This document shows positions 31,101 through 40,096 of a stretch of 60,000 bases of DNA, piece by piece; position 1 is the first letter of the stretch; the number at the start of each line of letters is the position of its first letter. The position numbers and the translations under genes are program-made. The stretch comes from Prorocentrum cordatum (lineage: Eukaryota; Sar; Dinophyceae; Prorocentrales; Prorocentraceae): NCBI GenBank assembly GCA_963575745.1, contig CAUYUJ010022415.1, forward strand, positions 495,001 to 555,000, given 5' to 3'. The notes beneath the pieces were generated by a model. It saw only the letters and a list, made by a program, of their open reading frames with translations, had not been told where the DNA came from and did no database searches.

Positions 31101-34068
31101 ACTTGTACCGTAGCTCCAGCATGGCCAGGACTCGAAGCAGGTGGCGCGCCACCGCGTTCCGTGCCCGGCGGCGTCGCAGCCAGCGGCTGACATTGCTGTT
31201 GTCAGTGACGTACGGCAACAGCAGCTGGAACCAGTCCGGGCCCTTCTCGGCCGCCAAGGCTATCAGGCAGAGGAGTTCGACCACCGCGATGATCTCCCCC
31301 TCTCCCTGCCAAGTGACCCCAGGGGCGGAGCGGGGCGTCTCCAGATAGGGAGCCGCCTCCGCCACTATGTACTCGCGCGAGGACCAGTCAAGCGCACCGA
31401 TCCGATCCAGGGTGGCATCGCCTCCCAGCCAGCGCAGCTTGCCGAGCGCCCCCGGGAGTGCGAGGGCCTCGCGAAGGCCTAGCAGGCCCTCGAAGGAGGT
31501 CTCGAAGTTACCCTCGACCGGCATCTCAAAGCAGACGCGCAGCCAATCCAGGGTCTGGTGCCAATCGTCCCACGCAGCCTCTACCATCTCGGGGTCGCCC
31601 GGCGGATGGACGTAGGCCTGACCTGGGTCACCCGACAGCATCCGGTGGACCGCTGGGAGCTCCAGGCTCAGGGCTGGAGCTGCGCAGGCGCAGAACTGGC
31701 CGAGCCCACTTAGCTCCCTCGCGGTTCGCAGCCGGACCATGCGGCAGCCGAAGCTCAGCTCCGGCTCCGCCAGTAGGAAGCGCATCTTCATGGCCTTGGG
31801 CTCCGGGAGTCCAACTCGCTCGCGCTCGAAGTCCATACTGAGCCCCCAGATAATCTGCGTGGTGGAAGGCTCCCCCTCGGCGTCCCTCTTGCTGACGTTC
31901 ACTGCTTCGGACCCAAACACCTCACGTATGGAGGCATCCAATGCGTCGCAGGCCATCCACGGTCGGACCCCAATGTCGGGCTCCACCACCACAGGGTCAT
32001 CCATGAGCCATTCCGAGTGGAAGTGGGTGGTGTCGTGCCAGAGCGGCTCCCCAGGCCGATAGCTCTCGTGGAGCTCCCTCGCCGCCAGGGCGAGCATCAT
32101 GTAATTGCCTGGGGCTCCCGTCCACCCGAACACCATGGCTAGGTAAACGACTCTGACGTCCCCCTCGATGCCAGCGTGGGCCCCCGGTAATGAGGTGCCA
32201 AAGTCCCCGACGTCCGCCGGGGCGATGTCCAACCACTTGAAGGCCCGCGAGACGTCCCGCTTGGCGCAGAGGAGGCGCGCTCCGGGGTGGCGCGCGCGAT
32301 GCCATACCGCCGTCCTCGCCACTTGCCGATGGCGTGGCTGGACGGCAGGCGGGTGGTCGCGCTTGTGTGTGGCGGCGTTGGCTGAGAGCATCGCATGGAT
32401 CATACGCCCTTCGGACGATAAGGTTCTGTCCGGTAGCTGCTTCGGTACCCTCCCCAAGGGGGCTTCCACCAGCTCCGTCAGAAAACCCTCTGCCGCCTGG
32501 GACGCCACCAGGACGATCCCCCAGGTCACATCCGCCCATACCTTCTGGTAGGCCTCGTCGATGTGGGCTCGCACGCTGGGGTACGGCTGGGCTCGCTCGC
32601 GCCTCCGCGGCGCGCCCCGCCGCGCGGAGGCTCCCCCTTCCGCTAGCTCCCGAACGTACTCGAAGTGCTCTCGGCTTAAACACCGTCGCACCTTGTCCCC
32701 CAGGACACCCCGAAGGGGGTTGCCTAGGCGCTCGTGGCGCGCGCGCCTAAGCAGCGCGGCCGCTTCCTTCAGGGACCCCGTCCGCTGGAGGAGCTGATCC
32801 CCCAGCCCTACCAGGGTCCGCATGGCTTCGGGGTCATACTCGGGGTGCTCCGTGCAGAAAGTCAGGTAGACCGTGGCCAGCTCCGCCGGGCTGCACCCGT
32901 CGAGGTCCTCTGCGATATCTCTGGCCGGATCCTCGCAAGGGGGTCGAGTCTTGCCCGCGCTCACCTCCCCCTGTGCCTTGCCCAATGGGGGCTTAGGAAG
33001 CCCCGCCAATGCTCGGTGCATGGCTGGGCTAAGCCTACCGCATTTTGAGCCGTCCCCTGAGGCCTGCAGGCGCTCGATTCCAGTGAAGTCGACGCCCTGC
33101 AGGCGCCCGGGCGCCTCCGCCCGGGCGATTTTGGGGGACGCCCCCGGGCCATCCTCCCATATAGGCGCCAACTGCCGACGCAGTTGGCTCACCGACCAGC
33201 GGTGATAGGCCCCTTTCAACACCTTTGCCCACGCGGCGCAAAGGCGGGGGGCCCAAACCTGCGCCTCCTTGGTGCGCTTAATGCCCGAGCCCGGCACGTG
33301 ATCCTTCAGCTCGACGTGGTGGTGGTCACGGGGGCAACGTCGCGCCAACAACAGAGCGTGCAGATACAGCCGGGGGCTGACGAGCCACCAGCTGCCCTTG
33401 CGATAGCGGCTCTCTGGCGCGTCGGACGGGGCCTTACCCCAGGCGCACATGTGGATCGGGACGATCATGGCCCCCGTCGCTCGACGCAGCTCGTGCATCG
33501 GGGCCTGGTCCCAAATCTTGGGGTAGCGGCCCGAGGGGCAGGAGGACTCGATGAGAAACTCCTTGCCAGCGTCGTGTAGGATGCGGCAGGTGTCGCACGT
33601 GAACTGTGTGTGGCTGTTACCCACGCGCTCGAACTCTTTGGAGCCATCCCCCTCGGGGTGCTCCCACGTGCGGGTGCCCTGCGGGGTCCCGCCCGGCTGG
33701 GTCATGAGCCCGAGGTCGGTGTACGAGCCACACGGGGTACCCCAGCACCAAACGTTGGCCACGTCGGGGCCCATGGGGGTCCGTGCGGCCTCCTGTAGGC
33801 GCGCGCGGACCGCTGGGTCGAGGGTGTCATGATCCGGCCGTGGGCCGGATTCTCGGAGGGGGTCGTCGTAATATTCGATCGGCTCCAGCACCCGGATGCC
33901 CTCGGCGCGGAGCGCGGCCGACCAATTTCCCGAACCGGCGTACACCTCCTGGGCGATCAAACCGTACGCGAACGCGGGGTCGTGTCGAATTGGCATCGCG
34001 TTCGCCTCCAGGAGGCGTGCCTGGACGTCGGCTGGATGTTCCCCGAACGAGGCTGGCGCGCGTCCCAC
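28195..34068 (-). CDS. DIRS-like pol: methyltransferase-like - RT - RNase H - degenerate C5-MTase-like - tyrosine recombinase
   Basis: 1957 codons open from a GTG at 34068; the first ATG is codon 25 (33996). Approximate residues: 38-245, SAM-methyltransferase-like (EVYAGSGNWSAALRAEG, then GTPCGSYTDLGL with a Pro-Cys like C5-MTase motif IV). 545-800, RT (AKRDVSRAF with Asp605, FGWTGAPGNYMM, EWLMDD with Asp690/691). 875-1010, RNase H (Asp884, Glu925 or 931, Asp956, Asp1007). 1090-1390, resembling the second half of a C5 MTase (RPLAVLLDAPVN, FGDVTARARAVQVWG, HDPRGPCHTARA, RALHPKEIWCAQG) but without a clear catalytic Pro-Cys. 1560-1880, tyrosine recombinase with Arg1706, Lys1755, His1836-x-x-Arg1839, Trp1862 and Tyr1870, the full catalytic set. 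The frame has no stops. Confidence 0.88.
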   Translation of the reverse strand: MGRAPASFGEHPADVQARLLEANAMPIRHDPAFAYGLIAQEVYAGSGNWSAALRAEGIRVLEPIEYYDDPLRESGPRPDHDTLDPAVRARLQEAARTPMGPDVANVWCWGTPCGSYTDLGLMTQPGGTPQGTRTWEHPEGDGSKEFERVGNSHTQFTCDTCRILHDAGKEFLIESSCPSGRYPKIWDQAPMHELRRATGAMIVPIHMCAWGKAPSDAPESRYRKGSWWLVSPRLYLHALLLARRCPRDHHHVELKDHVPGSGIKRTKEAQVWAPRLCAAWAKVLKGAYHRWSVSQLRRQLAPIWEDGPGASPKIARAEAPGRLQGVDFTGIERLQASGDGSKCGRLSPAMHRALAGLPKPPLGKAQGEVSAGKTRPPCEDPARDIAEDLDGCSPAELATVYLTFCTEHPEYDPEAMRTLVGLGDQLLQRTGSLKEAAALLRRARHERLGNPLRGVLGDKVRRCLSREHFEYVRELAEGGASARRGAPRRRERAQPYPSVRAHIDEAYQKVWADVTWGIVLVASQAAEGFLTELVEAPLGRVPKQLPDRTLSSEGRMIHAMLSANAATHKRDHPPAVQPRHRQVARTAVWHRARHPGARLLCAKRDVSRAFKWLDIAPADVGDFGTSLPGAHAGIEGDVRVVYLAMVFGWTGAPGNYMMLALAARELHESYRPGEPLWHDTTHFHSEWLMDDPVVVEPDIGVRPWMACDALDASIREVFGSEAVNVSKRDAEGEPSTTQIIWGLSMDFERERVGLPEPKAMKMRFLLAEPELSFGCRMVRLRTARELSGLGQFCACAAPALSLELPAVHRMLSGDPGQAYVHPPGDPEMVEAAWDDWHQTLDWLRVCFEMPVEGNFETSFEGLLGLREALALPGALGKLRWLGGDATLDRIGALDWSSREYIVAEAAPYLETPRSAPGVTWQGEGEIIAVVELLCLIALAAEKGPDWFQLLLPYVTDNSNVSRWLRRRRARNAVARHLLRVLAMLELRYKFRVLDGLYLRTYHNELADFITRATVEEVRQRMAEAGWTELSPAAPWGELVEEAAQRELRMPGDDGPWRAAALQVKGAREALPRYAPLQVEGARLLEVGTAWPPFGEAWESLGGSALLAPWDVGDRWDPDDGDHPKDPTGAPRTRWLCVSLSEDPGGREATGLERLLIITRPLAVLLDAPVNYAAARLGARLRRLGYVALSPETRLLCTHFGDVTARARAVQVWGCGERVRAPSPVPPLGQPCVEPRGLCQLWKEAGRPPLDELRLDLDNGTLLVDPRISTTGDRMMPWPRGTWQPAGGGRAQRVVIHDPRGPCHTARAKPDPLKGYANTLILEGSEGGWTVRALHPKEIWCAQGGTAELWDALGLGGMPIAERMRQAARALPRRTARWVLQWAERLLRQAVEAASAGEAPGARAGVGPDHDRLANDEMVKLWLKAWLQAPDRPSGPFEAALEAGKTTDDAARLADQLDPPATARSTAAGVDGAGGERVGAVTFAVPEGAGMPRPSAMDGVGGEAPPPRKARRRTRSAPAPALVKPAAWRYAGGGAPKGIQGELTDPRELDATATEAMLAKLAEGTRANYSAGWRNWVLWRRLRGRSPYLQGETRDARLTDEDDLIRYVVYLYKVMKRRATTIRQRLFAIRYAHTLAGFGDVTSDRRRLWTTIEGLRRWDGKAKRKLPATPRMLRWLREYLFAHGTATRREATILWAALMTGYFFMLRASEYLVQEDRSWSMGRVVRGQDVQGMRGGTPSARLSDCDEVVLTITSSKTDQFNAGCVRNHYRSGVELCVVDALADLQRELPDRFGRGTEAGLPLFRRPDGHPIMREEVQGLLQLAAAACGVDAGQMGSHSLRIGGATALYHACRDLEAVKRFGRWSTDAFHGYLWEDHRRQAPFARGMAEGHALLAPDARGDDGAAAGARPDQLAGSDPPQFGSDLRPSERPAWAPGRPPWARPSARAGSTTEGEGEEDW

Positions 34069-35800
34069 TGCGCGGCCCGCCCGACCTTCCGCTGCCTTGC
34101 AGTGGGTGCAGGGCGCGCTCTTGCCCGGGACGGTGGGTTCAACGTCCGGGCCTCATCGAGCATCTCGCGCCAGCCGACACTTACGATCTCGCGGGACAGG
34201 CGTCCTGCGTGCCCCCAGCGCTGGCCTAGAGCCGCCGCCTCCGCGTGGGAGCTTGGGCGCAAGGCGCGCATATGGCCACGCCAGATCAGGAGCGGAATTA
34301 CGTGATCCTCCGCGCCGACGCCCGTTCCCATTAGGTGGTCCACGCATAGGCGCCCACTACCGTTGACGCGATGCACCTGGAGCGTGACGGCGTCGAGGTC
34401 GGCGACGGGGCATGCTGCCAGGCAGCGATAGTCCTTGTCGTGGTGCGGGCGCACCGCATCGTGGACGTAGGAGCGGACATCGGCCTCCAGGGCCGTGATC
34501 CACGGCGGGGAGTCGCCCAGGGCACGCAGGGCCTCATGGGCCTCCTCCCATAGTGCATGGCGATACGTCGCGGCCAACTGCTGCACCGCGTCCGGGCTGG
34601 GCTCACCTGTGCCCTCGCCCGCGCGTTGCAGGAGCACCCCCGCAGCTACGTGCAGAAGCAGGCACTGCCGCTCCTCGGTGTCGCCCACCTCCAGGCCCAT
34701 CGCCTGGCCCATCTCCTCTGTAGGGCCGAGGCGGTCCCGATAGTCGATGAAGTCCCACTGGATGCGGGTGTCCCCGTCCCAGAAGGTATAGGACCCACGG
34801 CCTATCAGCCCGCCGGGGTCCCACGCAACCGGGCCAACCTCGGCCCCGCCCTCGGTGACGTATCCTGCGGCGCAGCTAAGCGCCTCATGCAGGTCGGCTG
34901 CCTCGCTGCTGAGACCCCGATGGCCTCGGTCCACGGCTTCCTCGAGGGCTCGCTCCAGAGTAAGCCGCTCCCCGCGCAGGCGCGCCCCCAAGACGCGCCC
35001 GCGCACGTGGCTCTGCAAGTACTCGCTGGCCCCCTTCAGAGGTGCGAAGATGCCCTCGGCTTCGAGCTCCTGCATGAGTTTGAAGCGAAGCTCCGGCCCA
35101 TCACCCGCGGGCTGGGCGTCCCAAGTGGCCGTCGCGCGCGGGCGGTCGTGGTCTTCGAGCCATCCGAAGTCGGGGCCCTTAACCGCTTCCCGGAGATCAG
35201 ATTCCATCGCGGTAAGCTGGAGCGCGGTGTAGTCGTCCGGGGCCTTTCCCGGGCCCGGGTCGCCCGCTGCTCGCGAGCCGCTGCCACGGCCCCGCCCCTT
35301 TTCCTTCTGGGAGTCAGGGGGAGCGGGTGGGGACGTGTCCTCGCCAACCTTCTCGGCCTCGGCTGCCTTGGCTTGCGAGCGCAGCTGCGCAATCATCCCA
35401 TCCACCTGCTTGGGATCGATCCGGGGCGTCCCAAGGAGCCCCCCCCGCCTCGTGAGCTGCATGACTACCGAGTAGTCCAAGCCGCGCGTTGACTTGATGG
35501 GGTCATGGGAGTTAGGGCAATCGCAAGCCTTCCGCGAGCAGCCCATGTGCGTGGTGGCCCCCCAGCAGATAGGGACGTTGTCCTTATTGCGGGGCGCATG
35601 CGCCACGGATCGCGTCCGCTCCGGGCGTGTTAGTTCCTTGCCCGCTGGGTACGCCCTCTTGGGGGCTGTCCCCGCTGGGGCCCCGGTGCCCGCCTTGGGC
35701 CCCGCCTTCGGCTGGGGCCCAGCCCCCGCCTTGGGCCTGTCATCCCCTGCGCCGTGGGCCGGGGATCGCCCATTTCCTCGCTCCCTCCCGCTTTGGGCGG
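33957..35800 (-). CDS. Gag-like frame of the DIRS-like element with a C3H-type zinc motif
   Basis: The frame is open from 36191, but the upstream half overlaps the longer frame ending at 35630 and is probably shadow there; own coding appears from about 35800. It holds CWGATTHMGCSRKACDCPNSH, a CCCH-like motif that may bind RNA. Acidic and helical segments follow (LERALEEAVDRGHRG, SYTFWDGDTRIQWDFIDYRD, VIPLLIWRGHMRALRP). It ends by overlapping pol, which is in the -1 frame relative to it. No known catalytic domain is recognised. By position it is gag-like. Confidence 0.6.
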
Positions 35801-38800
35801 TCGCTTCGTGAGGTGGGCGTTCAGCTGCCCATTGAGGAGGCGCGCGAGCGCGGCCTTGCGCCGGGGCACGACCACCTGCTGGTAATAGGCGTTCGGGTCC
35901 CCGAGGTCGAACGTTCGGGGCAAATCGTAGCCGTTCTCCGGCATGAGTAGGATGTACTTGATGTCCTCCCTCCTCGGGTTCTCGGTGTCGAGCTCTCGGC
36001 AGAGCCGACGCCTCAGCTCCCGTAACTCCTCGACCCAGGTGCTTCGGAGCTCTTCCCACAGATCCTTGACCCAATGGTCTGGGAACTCCGATGGGTCCCT
36101 CTCGAAGGCCGCCTCCAAGAACCCTAACGACCGCCGACGCTCCGCCCCGTGCGCGACCCCTATGATGGACTCGAACATCTGGATCTCGCACCGGGCCCTC
36201 TTGAACCAGGTCGCCATGTGAGTGGCGGGCCGCTGGTGGGGCTCCAGCTTGTCGTCCACAGGGAGCCGATAACCATCGAAGTCCTCGTCACGCGCGGGGA
36301 CGCAGTCGTCCACCGCCAGGTCGTGAGGGCCCGTCCCGAAGGCGAGCGCCGCGTAGCCGTGTGCCACGCGGTTGGTAACCAGGCAGGGAAACCCGATCGT
36401 CTTGAGCGTGCTCTTGGAGTGCGCACACATGCGCTTGAGTGAGTCGAACAAGTCCTTCCCCGTGATCCCCTCGCAGGCCTCAACCACGAAGGTGTTGCAT
36501 CCCCGGGCTATGTAAAGATCAAGTTCCTCGTCCCGACCGATCCCTGCCCTGGTGCCCCGGGCCTTCTTGTCGCCCTCGGTGGCCCGCGCCTGCCGCTCGG
36601 CGGCGAGGACGTGGCGTTCAGTGAGGCGGTTCTGGCGATCCAGGCGCTCGATGATCTGGGCTTCGGCCTCGACTGTAAGCCCGCCCAGGGCGCCCGCCGC
36701 CCCGGCGTCGTCTGGACCCCCAGCTCGCTCCCCACCCAGGCCGCCCCCGTGGGGCGTCTGGCCAGTGAGGTGGCCAAGGACCGAGGCCCCGTCGAGGAGC
36801 GGATTGGCCCCACGAGCGGCCCCCCCGCGTCCATCGCGTGCCAGCAGGTCCCGATCACCCAGCAAGCCCCGTCGTGGGCCCGTGGGTTGGATGGGGGGCA
36901 TGGCACCGAAGAGCTCGCGTCGGGGTCCCTGCTTCGGGCTGGGATCCCGTCCCCGCGCCGAGCGACTCCGCGACCCCTCACGTGAGAGGCTCCCCTGCAG
37001 GGGAACCTTGTCGGCGGCCGCAGCACGCTCCCGCGCGCGCGCTTCCAGCTGCGCATCCTCCAAATCCGCGAGGGCGCGCTCTAGGTCGGACCCCAGTGGG
37101 CCCGCCGCTGCCACCTGTGCGACCCTCCGCCGCAGCTGCCGCTCCGCCTGATCAAGCGGAACCCCGAGCAAGTCCGCGGTCATACCTAATGCACTGAGAG
37201 CCGCCGCTTGGCCCCCCCGTCCTTTGAGATCCTCGGCTCGCAAGGAATCCATGAATATTTCGAGTGGGTCGGGCTCCTCAGCATCCTCGCCCACGCCGGC
37301 GGCGGCCGCCGCTAAGCGCGACGGTGCCGCCACGGGGGCGGGACGGGGCAAGCCCTCCATCCCGGGCGCAGGCGGCGCCCCCTGCGCGCCGCCCCGCCGA
37401 TGGTGGCCGAGTGTGCGCACCGGGTCGTGCTGCAGTTGCTGGCGCTCCGTGTTCGTCAGGTAGCGCCGCCTCCACCCGCTCGCGCTCTCCACGTCCACAC
37501 CGTCCCACTGCTCCTGGCGTAACATCGCCAGCAGATCCTGCGGGATGTGGTGGGCGATGACACGCAACCCCACTTCCCGAGCCCCTTGGGGGACCTCGTA
37601 CAGCAGCCGATTGATCCAATCTATCGGGCAGCGCCCGTCCTCCAGCGGAGGGGGGTGCCGCACGACCTCGCTGGCTGGGACCTCCACCCTGACGCCCTCG
37701 AGGCTAGTCCCGATGATAAGTCTGGCGTCCCCGCCAGTGCCCCGTACGTCGAGCCCCTCGCATTCTCCCAATAGAATAAACCAAGGACTCGCCGGGGGCG
37801 CGCCGTACGCCTCCTCGGCTCCCCGAGGGTCGCCCGGGAGTATCGGGCAGACCTTCACGAGTAGGGGCTCCTGAAGCCACCCGTGGTGGGCGATCCGATC
37901 GCCCGGGGCCCCGCGGTCGGCAGACCGCGAGCGTTCGCTGGCCCTTGCTTCCGCGGAGCGTGTGCGACGCGGCTGCGGCCCAGAGGTTAGGGCCTGCGCC
38001 CCCGTGGGATCCGCATCGACAGATGGGGCCACGGCGGGCGGTGGCGGTGCAGCGGGGGGAGGTAGAGGTGGGGGGTAGACCGGCCCGGGCGCAATGCCAA
38101 CCCCATCGGCAGCGTGCGTGGTCCAATCGCGCGCCCTGGCGGGGCTTGGAGCCCGCGCCCGCATACGGCGGCGCAGGCCCCCGAGGATCCCAGGTTGGAC
38201 CGTCGCCTCGACGCGCACGGTGTGACCCTCGTCCCGTCGGAGATGTTCCCCGCACATCGGGGCCCCCCCGCAGCTGCCCTTCGCCATGCGGAGGCAAGTG
38301 GGGAGGCTGCACTTGCGGCCGATCAGGGTAGACCGATACTTCTGCGCGTGGTGGGCGCAGAGGTGCACCTGGGCATTGAGACAGTGCCCCGGCCGGGGAA
38401 CGTCCGACACCTCCGCGTCCTCCTGTAGCAAGACAGTAGCCTCCTGCATCCCTCGGTCGCCGCACCCCTCCGGCTGGAGGGGGCGTGCGCCACCCGCGAG
38501 CTGCGCCCCAACTTGTGCGGCTTGGCAGGGGCGCTCCTCCGCCTCCACCTCGCTCTCCGAATCGATGTCCAGACGGCGGTAGCCCGTGGCGTCGGTGATG
38601 TAGCGGGGCTCCGGCCGGCCCCGGCACAGCCATCCGAGAACCGACCAGGGCGAGCAAAGCAGCCACTTGACGACCCCGAATACCTTCCGGAGTCCCACGC
38701 CGACTGCCCGGCAGGCCGTGGCCCTTCCGTGCTCAGCCAAGTCCACGATCTGTGCGTGGTCAATGGCCGCGTACTGGTCGACGTGCATGGGATGCGCCAC

Positions 38801-39412
38801 TGGACAGGAGGCGCACTCGACAGCACGACATAGATGCACATTCCCTGTCTCCTCGAGGTTCAGCCGCCACTTGCGACTGGTGCACCCCAGGACCTGCCCG
38901 ATCTTGATGTTGAGCCCGTGGCGGTCCAATCGGTACCGGTCCGCAAAGTTGCAGCTGATGCGGGCCACCTGCCCGTGCTTACGCAGCAGCACGTGGTTGT
39001 ACGCCCGATTGGTCCCTCGGCCGCGGACCCCCTTTGTGTAGAACTCTGTCTCCACCACGCCGCCCAAGCCCGGCCCGCGCCAGCGCACCAGCAATGGGGT
39101 CGGAGGGGGTGGGGGAAGATGGGCGCCGGGCCCATCGCCCCCGCGCCGCTGGCAGCACCGGGTAATCTGGTACCACGCCCAGCGGAGTCCCCCGGCAGCC
39201 CACAGCATAGGCTGGGCTGCGGTGTTGACGATGAAGGCCAGGGCACCCAACACGAACGTGAAGATGCCCAGGGCAAAGCATAGGACCGCGGTCTCCCACC
39301 AGTACCCAAGCATCTTAACGCCCAGGCGGTCGACGGCGGATCCAATCCATCCGCCACTCGTGCGGATCGTGCCCGGGTGGTCGGGGGAGCTTACCCACGC
39401 TCCATAGCCCAC
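35630..39412 (-). CDS. Long gag-like frame of the DIRS-like element with a membrane segment and Cys-rich module
   Basis: 1260 codons from a GTG at 39412; the frame is open to about 39580 without an ATG, so it is probably entered by frameshift from the ORF at 40023. A hydrophobic stretch (VLCFALGIFTFVLGALAFIV) near the N-terminus could span a membrane. A Cys/His-rich region sits near residues 345-400 (CLNAQVHLCAHHA, CSLPTCLRMAKGSCGG, MCGEHL). A helical stretch near 750-790 could be a coiled coil. The last third has the compact non-repetitive character of a gag core (FVVEACEGITGKDLFDSLKR, FKRARCEIQMFESIIGVAHG). The basic C-terminus overlaps the next frame. A membrane segment in a DIRS gag would be unusual. 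Confidence 0.6.
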   Translation of the reverse strand: MGYGAWVSSPDHPGTIRTSGGWIGSAVDRLGVKMLGYWWETAVLCFALGIFTFVLGALAFIVNTAAQPMLWAAGGLRWAWYQITRCCQRRGGDGPGAHLPPPPPTPLLVRWRGPGLGGVVETEFYTKGVRGRGTNRAYNHVLLRKHGQVARISCNFADRYRLDRHGLNIKIGQVLGCTSRKWRLNLEETGNVHLCRAVECASCPVAHPMHVDQYAAIDHAQIVDLAEHGRATACRAVGVGLRKVFGVVKWLLCSPWSVLGWLCRGRPEPRYITDATGYRRLDIDSESEVEAEERPCQAAQVGAQLAGGARPLQPEGCGDRGMQEATVLLQEDAEVSDVPRPGHCLNAQVHLCAHHAQKYRSTLIGRKCSLPTCLRMAKGSCGGAPMCGEHLRRDEGHTVRVEATVQPGILGGLRRRMRARAPSPARARDWTTHAADGVGIAPGPVYPPPLPPPAAPPPPAVAPSVDADPTGAQALTSGPQPRRTRSAEARASERSRSADRGAPGDRIAHHGWLQEPLLVKVCPILPGDPRGAEEAYGAPPASPWFILLGECEGLDVRGTGGDARLIIGTSLEGVRVEVPASEVVRHPPPLEDGRCPIDWINRLLYEVPQGAREVGLRVIAHHIPQDLLAMLRQEQWDGVDVESASGWRRRYLTNTERQQLQHDPVRTLGHHRRGGAQGAPPAPGMEGLPRPAPVAAPSRLAAAAAGVGEDAEEPDPLEIFMDSLRAEDLKGRGGQAAALSALGMTADLLGVPLDQAERQLRRRVAQVAAAGPLGSDLERALADLEDAQLEARARERAAAADKVPLQGSLSREGSRSRSARGRDPSPKQGPRRELFGAMPPIQPTGPRRGLLGDRDLLARDGRGGAARGANPLLDGASVLGHLTGQTPHGGGLGGERAGGPDDAGAAGALGGLTVEAEAQIIERLDRQNRLTERHVLAAERQARATEGDKKARGTRAGIGRDEELDLYIARGCNTFVVEACEGITGKDLFDSLKRMCAHSKSTLKTIGFPCLVTNRVAHGYAALAFGTGPHDLAVDDCVPARDEDFDGYRLPVDDKLEPHQRPATHMATWFKRARCEIQMFESIIGVAHGAERRRSLGFLEAAFERDPSEFPDHWVKDLWEELRSTWVEELRELRRRLCRELDTENPRREDIKYILLMPENGYDLPRTFDLGDPNAYYQQVVVPRRKAALARLLNGQLNAHLTKRPPKAGGSEEMGDPRPTAQGMTGPRRGLGPSRRRGPRRAPGPQRGQPPRGRTQRARN

Positions 39413-40023
39413 GAACTCGAAGACCCAGGCTGCGAAGCCCCAACCGGGACCCGGCCCCGCCTCCGGGGGCGGGGTAGGTGGCGGCGGCGGCGGTGGGGGT
39501 TCGTTCCGGCCAGCCCACCAATGGGGCAGGTGCGGGACCCAACCACTCCACCCCCAATACCCGTCCAGCCCCGCGGCAGGTCAGGCTCACCATCGCCTGT
39601 CCGGTTCCCCGGGGCGGACGGCTGCCCAGGCGCGCCCGTGGGCTCGTTGTTACCTCCGTATGCCGGCGTAGCTGGGCTGCCCATGGGCTCGCCCTCGCCT
39701 ACGCGCCCGATGCCCGCGGCCGTGGTCGTTGTAGTCGACCCTGACCGCGGCGGCGGTGGGACGCCCGGCGTCCCCGGGGGCTTGGCCTGCGGCCCTCGCC
39801 CCTTTCCCCCTGCAGGCGCGGGCTTGGCGGGCGGTCCTCGCCCCTTGCCTCGCCCCCCACCGCCTGCCGGCGGCGCTGTCGGCCCGGGCAGGGCTGGCGG
39901 CGTCGGCGCTGGGACCTCCTGTCCCCCGCGCCCGAACGGCAGCCAGCCAAGTGCCCCTTGGACCGTAAGAGCGCCGCCCGTAACCAAGATCATCAGGTGC
40001 GCCCCCAGGAAGCCCACAGCCAT
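39391..40023 (-). CDS. First ORF of the DIRS-like element: hydrophobic N-terminus, Pro/Gly-rich
   Basis: Starts with a true ATG at 40023, 74 bp after A1 (MAVGFLGAHLMILVTGGALT), a signal-peptide or membrane-anchor-like start. A Pro/Gly/Ala/Lys-rich low-complexity body follows. The 3' part overlaps the longer gag-like frame, and the natural exit is a -1 shift between about 39585 and 39391. Probably the start of one long gag product. Confidence 0.55.
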   Translation of the reverse strand: MAVGFLGAHLMILVTGGALTVQGALGWLPFGRGGQEVPAPTPPALPGPTAPPAGGGGRGKGRGPPAKPAPAGGKGRGPQAKPPGTPGVPPPPRSGSTTTTTAAGIGRVGEGEPMGSPATPAYGGNNEPTGAPGQPSAPGNRTGDGEPDLPRGWTGIGGGVVGSRTCPIGGLAGTNPHRRRRHLPRPRRRGRVPVGASQPGSSSSWAMERG

Positions 40024-40096
40024 GGCACCACAGGCGCGCTACCTAGTCCGCGGACTAGCACGGCTGTGGTTATGGCCGCCCCGCGGCCCCCTGGAA

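Noticed and set aside
33957-36191. Possible OTU-type protease in the gag-like frame (IPLLIWRGHMRALRP resembles an OTU C-terminus)
   Set aside because: No matching catalytic Asp-Gly-Asn-Cys segment upstream; resemblance too short.
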